Shown here: positions 58,704-64,000 of the stretch, piece after piece
How the letters are laid out: every line of letters begins with the position of its first letter
Numbering within the stretch: position 1 is the stretch's first letter
Assembly (NCBI RefSeq): GCF_004028095.1
Contig: NZ_SBHM01000006.1
Location: 310,001-374,000, forward strand
Source of the DNA: Paenarthrobacter ureafaciens
GTDB taxonomy: Bacteria > Actinomycetota > Actinomycetes > Actinomycetales > Micrococcaceae
Reading direction: 5' to 3'
Length of the DNA: 64,000 nucleotides
The notes under the pieces: generated by a model
Databases searched by the model: none
Seen by the model: only the letters and a program-made list of their open reading frames with translations
What the model was told of the DNA's origin: nothing
Made by a program: the position numbers and the translations under genes

Positions 58704-60959
58704 CTAACCGCGTTCAAGGAACGCCTCCTTCTCCGGGTTCAAGTAGTCGTCGATAGCAGCTGCCAGCGACGGTTGGTGCGTAAGGGTGGGGTCCCCGGCA
58801 ACCAAGGCCTGGGCGTCTGCTCGGGCCCGGGCGATAAGGTCCTCGTGCTCCAAGACGCGCAGGAGCTTCAGGGTGGAGCGCCCGCCCGACTGTGAAGCAC
58901 CCAGGATGTCGCCTTCGCGCCGCAGCTTAAGGTCCTCTTGCGACAGCTCGAATCCATCCGTGGTGGAAGCCACGGCATCGAGCCGCCGGCGGCTGGGATG
59001 GCCCGGCTCCAAGGTAGTGACCAGCAGGCAGGTACCCGGCAGCCCGCCGCGGCCTACGCGTCCACGCAGCTGATGGAGCTGGGAGATTCCGAAGCGGTCT
59101 GCATCCAATATCACCATCAGCGTGGCGTTGTGGACGTCAACGCCCACCTCGATGACAGTGGTGGAGACCAGGATCTTGGTCTGGTTCGCAGCGAAGGAAG
59201 CCATGGTGCCGGACTTGACGTCGGGATCCTGGCGGCCGTGGAGCGGCGCCACCGGGACGCCACTTAGCGATGGCTCCTGGAGGAGGGATTCGACGACGGC
59301 GTTGACGGAGGCGAGCTCACGGGCCGGCCCTTCGTCCGACAGCTCCGCGTCGCTGGGTTCCGCCTCCCCGGGACTGAAATCGCCGTCGTCGTCCGAACCG
59401 ATCTTGGGGCATACGACGTAGACCTGGTGGCCCGCATCCACTTCCTCGCGGGACCGCTTCCAAATCCGGTCCGCCCAACCGGGGTTTTCCGCCAGACCAA
59501 CCACATGGGTTGAGATTGGCGCGCGGCCGGCGGGCAGTTCATCCAATACGGAGGTTTCGAGGTCACCAAACACGGTCATCGCCACGGTCCTGGGAATAGG
59601 CGTAGCCGTCATGACCAGGAGGTGTGGCGGCCGCTGTGCCTTTGCCCTGAGGGCATCGCGTTGTTCAACACCGAACCGGTGCTGTTCGTCCACCACGATG
59701 AGGCCCAGGTCCTGGAAGGAGGTCTTGTCGCTGAGCAACGCGTGGGTCCCGATAACGATTCCGGCGTTGCCTGACGCGGCATCCAGCATGGCCTGTTTAC
59801 GGGCGGACGTTGGCATCGACCCCGTCAAGAGAGTCACCTGCACGCCGGGCTCTGCGGATCCGCCGCCGAGCATCCCTGCTCCGCCGAAGAGTCCGTCGCG
59901 GGACAGCCGGCCCAGCGTCCTGCGGATGGAGTCGTAATGCTGCGCTGCGAGCACTTCAGTAGGCGCCAGCAACGCCGCCTGGCCGCCGGAATCCACCACC
60001 TGCAGCATGGCACGCAAGGCGACGATGGTCTTGCCGGAGCCCACTTCGCCCTGGAGCAGGCGGTTCATGGGCGTGTCCCGCCCCAGTTCCTCCGACAACG
60101 TCTTACCGACGGCGGACTGGCCTGCCGTCAGGGTGAAAGGGAGATTGCGGTCAAATTCTTCCAGCAGGCCCCCGCTCACGCGACGGCGGGCGGTTGCTTC
60201 CTCTGCAGCCAACTGCGCACGCCTGCGTGCCAAGGCCGTCTGGAGCACCAGCGCTTCCTGGTAGCGGAAACGTTCCTGTGCGCGCTGCCAATCCTTCGCA
60301 GTCTCCGGAGAATGGATCAGCCGGTAGGCCTCCGCCACACTGAGCAACCCGTCCCTGCGGACCACCTCTTCGGGCAAAGGATCAGCCAGTGCGTCCAGAT
60401 CCAGCGTTTCAAGCAAGGCCTTGATCACTTTGTGGATGGACCAGCTGGTCAACTTCGCCGTTGCGGGATATACCGGGATGGGCATGGCCGCAAGCTTCCC
60501 GGGATCCACGGACCCCTCTGCCTCCGGATCCTCATCCAGCAGGAGAAAGTCCGGATTCGTCAGCCCCAGGGCGCCCCCGTACCGCGAGACCTTCCCCGAG
60601 AACATGGCCCGGCGTCCCGGGAGCAGCTCGGCCTTTGCACGGAAACCGTTGAAGAAGCTGACTTTCAGGGTCCCTGCAGCACTGCTTCCGCCTACCTCAT
60701 CGGTAACAACGACGTCGGTGATGGTGCCGCGGCGGGCACGCATTTGCCGTGTGCTGTTGGAAACCACCCTGGCAATCAGGGTCACCTCTTCGTCCAGCGG
60801 CAGTTTACTGATGGGGGTCAGTTCGCCGCGGCTGAGGTACCGGCGGGGAAAGTAGTTGAGCAAGGAACCGGTGCTCCGTAGTCCCAGGTGCTTTTCGATG
60901 ACCCCGGCTGACCGCTTGCCGATCCGGCGCTCAAGGGGAAGTTCAAGTTCAGTCGTCAT
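58704..60959 (-). CDS. recG: ATP-dependent DNA helicase RecG
   Basis: 751 residues. N-terminal wedge/OB domain (about 50-170, RRGTITDVVVTDEVGG...LKVSFFNG), then SF2 helicase motifs GEVGSGKTIVAL, VVDEQHRFG, TATPIPRT, STTVIEVGVDVHNAT and QLRGRVGRG. It regresses stalled replication forks and branch-migrates Holliday junctions. ATG at 60959 lies 11 nt inside the preceding DAK2 gene; a more distal ATG (60974) is also possible. Confidence 0.97.
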   Translation of the reverse strand: MTTELELPLERRIGKRSAGVIEKHLGLRSTGSLLNYFPRRYLSRGELTPISKLPLDEEVTLIARVVSNSTRQMRARRGTITDVVVTDEVGGSSAAGTLKVSFFNGFRAKAELLPGRRAMFSGKVSRYGGALGLTNPDFLLLDEDPEAEGSVDPGKLAAMPIPVYPATAKLTSWSIHKVIKALLETLDLDALADPLPEEVVRRDGLLSVAEAYRLIHSPETAKDWQRAQERFRYQEALVLQTALARRRAQLAAEEATARRRVSGGLLEEFDRNLPFTLTAGQSAVGKTLSEELGRDTPMNRLLQGEVGSGKTIVALRAMLQVVDSGGQAALLAPTEVLAAQHYDSIRRTLGRLSRDGLFGGAGMLGGGSAEPGVQVTLLTGSMPTSARKQAMLDAASGNAGIVIGTHALLSDKTSFQDLGLIVVDEQHRFGVEQRDALRAKAQRPPHLLVMTATPIPRTVAMTVFGDLETSVLDELPAGRAPISTHVVGLAENPGWADRIWKRSREEVDAGHQVYVVCPKIGSDDDGDFSPGEAEPSDAELSDEGPARELASVNAVVESLLQEPSLSGVPVAPLHGRQDPDVKSGTMASFAANQTKILVSTTVIEVGVDVHNATLMVILDADRFGISQLHQLRGRVGRGGLPGTCLLVTTLEPGHPSRRRLDAVASTTDGFELSQEDLKLRREGDILGASQSGGRSTLKLLRVLEHEDLIARARADAQALVAGDPTLTHQPSLAAAIDDYLNPEKEAFLERG

Positions 60960-61944
60960 GCCCGCCTGCGGCATCCCTCGGAACGGCCAACTGGCTGACG
61001 GCGATATCCGCCGGTTCTCCCAGGGAGCGAATCAACTCAACTGCCGGTCCGGGATCCGGAACGTGGACGTGGATCCGCCAACGGTAGCTCACGTCCATGG
61101 GCGAATCGTCATCGTCTTCCGCCCTGGCTGCTCCGCCCACCTGGCTCATAATGACGGAGTCACCCATTTCGTCCAGCCGCTGCCGAAGCACGGCGGCATC
61201 AAGGGGCGAAAGATCGATGGTGCACATGACTTCAACTCCGTCATCTGCCGGCATGTGCTGATGGATGTGGGGATCCTGCAGCTTGTAGCCATGCAGGCCA
61301 TCCAGAAGTTCATCCTGGAGTTCTTCGCCCAGTACGGCGGACCTCAGGCAGTCCAGGACCAGCAGCATGCCAACCCCGCCGGCATCCACTACATGGGCCT
61401 CGTGCAGGGGAGCCAGTTCGTCCTCCGTCCGAACCACTGCCTGGAAAGCAGCTTCCACCGCGGCATCCAGGGCAAGGCCCAAGGCGTGGTTGCTCTGGTC
61501 TCCCTCCTGGTTTGCGTCCACAGCCTGCGCCGCGTGCGCGGCTGCTTCAAGCACGGACAACATGGTTCCGGACACGGGTTCACTGAGTGCCGACCATGCG
61601 CGGATCTGCGCACGGTGCAAGGCCGCTGCAAGCAACGGAGCGTTCAACCGGGGTTTTCCGGCCAAGGGTTCGGCCGCGGCAGACAGGAAAACGGCGATCA
61701 ACGTGCCGGAATTTCCCCTGGCCCGCTCCATGGCTGCCTGTCCCGCGCGGGCCAGCACCGCACCGACGTCGTTCCCGGTTTCGACTGAGTCAGCAGGGCC
61801 GCCCAAGGCTGCGGCAGCCGCCCGCATGGTCAAATAGAGGTTTGTTCCCGTGTCACCGTCAGCCACAGGAAAAATGTTGATCGCATTGAGGCGGTCGCTG
61901 TGGTTTCCCAGAACCACTTCGGCTTTGTTGAGCCAACGCTTCAT
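60949..61944 (-). CDS. DAK2 domain-containing protein
   Basis: 331 residues from ATG at 61944. The N-terminal DhaL/DAK2 domain has NIFPVADGDTGTNLY with the Asp metal ligands, then RGNSGTLIAVFL and VDAGGVGMLLVLDCL. The C-terminal part (about 230-331) resembles the FakA-type domain, VMCTIDLSPLDAAVLRQRLDEMGDS. Such proteins phosphorylate dihydroxyacetone or, with FakB, fatty acids. Between thiL and recG, a usual actinobacterial order. Its end overlaps the recG start. Confidence 0.9.
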   Translation of the reverse strand: MKRWLNKAEVVLGNHSDRLNAINIFPVADGDTGTNLYLTMRAAAAALGGPADSVETGNDVGAVLARAGQAAMERARGNSGTLIAVFLSAAAEPLAGKPRLNAPLLAAALHRAQIRAWSALSEPVSGTMLSVLEAAAHAAQAVDANQEGDQSNHALGLALDAAVEAAFQAVVRTEDELAPLHEAHVVDAGGVGMLLVLDCLRSAVLGEELQDELLDGLHGYKLQDPHIHQHMPADDGVEVMCTIDLSPLDAAVLRQRLDEMGDSVIMSQVGGAARAEDDDDSPMDVSYRWRIHVHVPDPGPAVELIRSLGEPADIAVSQLAVPRDAAGGHDD

Positions 61945-61966
61945 TGCGTGCGCGTTCGCTGCGATC

Positions 61967-62980
61967 TTAGTCTGCAAAATGATCCCATCCCACGGTGTCG
62001 GCAGGCTGCCCTGCAATCCGGACGCTGCCGCCCGGTGACTCGTCAACGGCCTGAACCGAGCCTATCGCAGTAAAGCCCGCCGGCAGCTGAATTCCAGCCG
62101 GGAACGTGGCCAGCAATCCGTGGTCTTCTCCCCCGCCCAGGACCCACGCCATGGGGTCAATGCCCAGCAGTCCGGCAGCGGCCTCCAACGGAGCGGCGTG
62201 TGCCTTCAACGCTACGGGATCGAAATCCAGGACCACGGTGCTGGCTGCCGCCATCCTGCCGGCGTCCCGGATCAGGCCATCGGAAATATCCATCATTGCC
62301 TTTACACCGCTGTTCGCCGCCAAAGGTCCTGCGGCCAGGGGCGGTATGGGCCTGCATTGGTTTTCGACCAGTGCTTTCTGCTCCGGCGTCAGGCTGGCCA
62401 TGGCCACACTGCTTTCAAGCAGCGCCAGGCCTGCTGCGGCCCGGCCCAACGTTCCGGCGACGGCCACGACGTCCCCCGCTTCCGCACCCGAGCGCACCAC
62501 CGGAGGGAGCCCGCCAAGCGTCCCGACGACGGCGACAGTCACCCCAAGCTCCCGTCCGCGGCCAAGATCGCCGCCCGCCACCGAACAGTCCGCTGCCCCG
62601 AGGTCCCTGATGGCGGCCGTGAGTCCGTCGGCGAAATCCTCCACCCAGGAAACCTGCGTGGCAGGAGGCATGGTCAGGCTGACCACCAGGGAGGTGGCGC
62701 GTCCGCCCATGGCATTGATGTCGCTAAGGTTCTGGGCGGCCGCCTTCCAGCCGACGTCAAAGCCCGTGGTCCGGTAACCGTTGTTCCACTGCAGCCGGAA
62801 GTCCTGGTCCTGCGTTTGGGTATCGATGGAGATGAGGGTCCTGCCATCCGGAGCAGCAACCAACGCGGCGTCATCGCCGGGGCCCAGAAGGACCGCGGAA
62901 GTCCGGTTCAGGCGGGGAAAAATCCGGGCCAGCAACTCTGATTCAGAGAGGTGGGCAACGGTCAACTGTTCTTCAAGCAC
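61967..62980 (-). CDS. thiL: Thiamine-monophosphate kinase
   Basis: 337 residues from GTG at 62980. PurM-like ATP-binding fold with LLGPGDDAALV, the Asp-rich metal sites, GRATSLVVSLTMP, CSVAGGDLGRG and MMDISDGLIRDAGRM. It phosphorylates TMP to the cofactor TPP, complementing thiC elsewhere in the window. About 22 nt before the preferred DAK2 start. Confidence 0.95.
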   Translation of the reverse strand: MLEEQLTVAHLSESELLARIFPRLNRTSAVLLGPGDDAALVAAPDGRTLISIDTQTQDQDFRLQWNNGYRTTGFDVGWKAAAQNLSDINAMGGRATSLVVSLTMPPATQVSWVEDFADGLTAAIRDLGAADCSVAGGDLGRGRELGVTVAVVGTLGGLPPVVRSGAEAGDVVAVAGTLGRAAAGLALLESSVAMASLTPEQKALVENQCRPIPPLAAGPLAANSGVKAMMDISDGLIRDAGRMAAASTVVLDFDPVALKAHAAPLEAAAGLLGIDPMAWVLGGGEDHGLLATFPAGIQLPAGFTAIGSVQAVDESPGGSVRIAGQPADTVGWDHFAD

Positions 62981-63033
62981 GGTCCTACGCTATCGCGAGC
63001 GACCGACAGAATAATGCGGGATAGGCTGGAGTG

Positions 63034-63528
63034 ATGCACCGAAAGACCCTCCGCCGGACGGTTGCGGCCTTCGCCGTCTCCGGAACGGCCGTCCTTGCAC
63101 TGTCTGCCTGCTCTCCCGCCGTTGACGTCACGGCCGCGAACGATGCCGCCAATCCGGCCTGCGCTCCCATGATGGTGGCACTGCCTGACAAGATCGGCGA
63201 CGCGGGCCTCCGCAAGACCAACAGTCAGGCAACCGCGGCTTGGGGCGACCCATCGCAGGTCATCCTCCGGTGCGGGGTCAACGTACCGGGCCCCACCACG
63301 GACCGTTGCGTCACTGTGAACGACATCGACTGGGTGATCAAGGAAGGCGATCCCTACTACACATTGACCACGTACGGCCGGGAGCCGGCTACTGAGATCC
63401 TCATGGATCCGGACAAGATCAGCTCCGCGACAGTACTGGCGGACCTTGCCGCCGCAGCCGGCAAAATCAAGACAACGCGGCAGTGCATCGGCCAGGAAGA
63501 CCTGCAGAACCTGCCGTCCGACAAGTAG
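63034..63528 (+). CDS. DUF3515 family lipoprotein
   Basis: 164 residues. A lipobox LALSAC at residues 21-26 after a basic N-terminus predicts lipoprotein processing; the rest carries CAPMMVALPDKIG and LRCGVNVPGPTTDRC, with cysteines typical of DUF3515. Function unknown. GTG at 63031, just before the ATG, is an equal candidate. It lies between ddl and thiL on the opposite strand, an arrangement common in actinobacteria. Confidence 0.9.
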   Translation: MHRKTLRRTVAAFAVSGTAVLALSACSPAVDVTAANDAANPACAPMMVALPDKIGDAGLRKTNSQATAAWGDPSQVILRCGVNVPGPTTDRCVTVNDIDWVIKEGDPYYTLTTYGREPATEILMDPDKISSATVLADLAAAAGKIKTTRQCIGQEDLQNLPSDK

Positions 63529-63544
63529 CGGGACGGCAGGTCTG

Positions 63545-64000
63545 CTAGCGCAGCCCGGTCTTTCGAGTCAGCGCAAGGTGGATGAGTTCGTCGATCAGCT
63601 CACCGTAAGCAAGCCCCGAGGCGGCCCACATCTGCGGATACATGCTCTTGGGCGTGAAGCCGGGCATGGTGTTGATTTCGTTGATGATCAAGTCACCTGA
63701 CGGAGTGTAGAAGAAGTCCACCCGGCTCAAGCCTTCCGCGCCCACCGCATCAAAGGCGACTGCGGCAAGTTCTCGGACGCGGGCTATGTCCTGGTCAGGC
63801 ATGTCGGCCGGGCAGCTGAGGGCCGCGGCACCGTCCTCCACATACTTCGCCGCGAAGTCATAGAACTGGTGCTCACCGGCCGCAACGGCGATTTCGCCGG
63901 GCATGGACGTCCGCGGGGCATCCGTTCCGCGCCCCTGCAGGACGGCGCACTCAATTTCGCGGCCGTCTATTCCTGCTTCGATGACCAGCTTGAGGTCGTG
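63545..64000 (-). CDS. ddl: D-alanine--D-alanine ligase, C-terminal part (5' end outside window)
   Basis: About 150 C-terminal residues of an ATP-grasp ligase are visible: the GIDGREIECAVL strand, AGEHQFYDFAAKY, LSRVDFFYTPSGDLIINEINTMPGFTP with the Mg-binding Glu and Asn, and YGELIDELIHLAL. It makes D-Ala-D-Ala for peptidoglycan. It stops 16 nt from the convergent DUF3515 gene. The N-terminal half lies beyond the window end. Confidence 0.95.
   Translation of the reverse strand, partial: HDLKLVIEAGIDGREIECAVLQGRGTDAPRTSMPGEIAVAAGEHQFYDFAAKYVEDGAAALSCPADMPDQDIARVRELAAVAFDAVGAEGLSRVDFFYTPSGDLIINEINTMPGFTPKSMYPQMWAASGLAYGELIDELIHLALTRKTGLR

Overview
The window is ordinary chromosome of a high-GC actinobacterium. 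Gene content and order fit Micrococcaceae of the Arthrobacter/Paenarthrobacter type: fasR-like regulator, fabD-fabH-acpP-fabF and DUF3145; aceE with DUF3052 and a peroxiredoxin; rpsP-khpA-rimM-trmD-rplS-lepB-lepB-rnhB-DUF2469-yraN-comM-dprA-xerC; ffh; smc-ftsY; coaD-DUF177-rpmF-rnc-mutM; recG-DAK2-thiL-DUF3515-ddl. GTG and TTG starts and ATGA/GTGA stop-start overlaps are frequent. The genus call is inferred from gene order and protein character, not from a search.

Layout. 1-5.5 kb: a catabolic cluster (SDR, 3-hydroxyisobutyrate-DH-like enzyme, D-2-hydroxyacid DH, MHS-type transporter, IclR regulator) with a recurring inverted repeat in its promoters. 5.6-8.1 kb: a small DUF6504-like protein, tRNA-Val(TAC), a sirtuin, a peroxiredoxin and DUF3052. 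8.5-11.2 kb: aceE. 11.4-17.1 kb: the type II fatty-acid synthase cluster with its putative regulator. 17.4-27.1 kb: a long minus-strand run of housekeeping genes from rpsP down to xerC. 27.3-32.7 kb: a hypothetical protein, a VOC dioxygenase-like protein, an amidohydrolase, a TPP riboswitch with thiC, and an alpha/beta hydrolase. 32.8-40.5 kb: ffh, a G6PDH paralogue, glnK-amt, an MFS exporter and ftsY. 40.5-44.1 kb: smc.

44.4-52.8 kb is the clearest accessory segment. A giant secreted protein (DMFase-beta-like, Ig-like and four DUF4082 modules) faces a translationally coupled four-gene membrane/secretion operon. The segment separates smc from mutM-rnc, which are usually close together in actinobacteria. 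52.9-64 kb returns to housekeeping genes (mutM, rnc, rpmF, DUF177, coaD, aminotransferase, spermidine-synthase-like, rsmD, recG, DAK2, thiL, DUF3515, ddl).

No insertion sequence, CRISPR array or prophage was seen. The most checkable new observations are: (i) a shared IclR-type palindrome at three promoters of the catabolic cluster; (ii) a matching TTGTAG-N5-CTACAA operator before both the fasR-like gene and fabD; (iii) a GlnR-like 11-bp-periodic array upstream of amt; (iv) a strong wobble-base composition switch inside aceE; (v) the uncharacterised 44.4-52.8 kb surface/secretion module; and (vi) probable CTG and ATT start codons.
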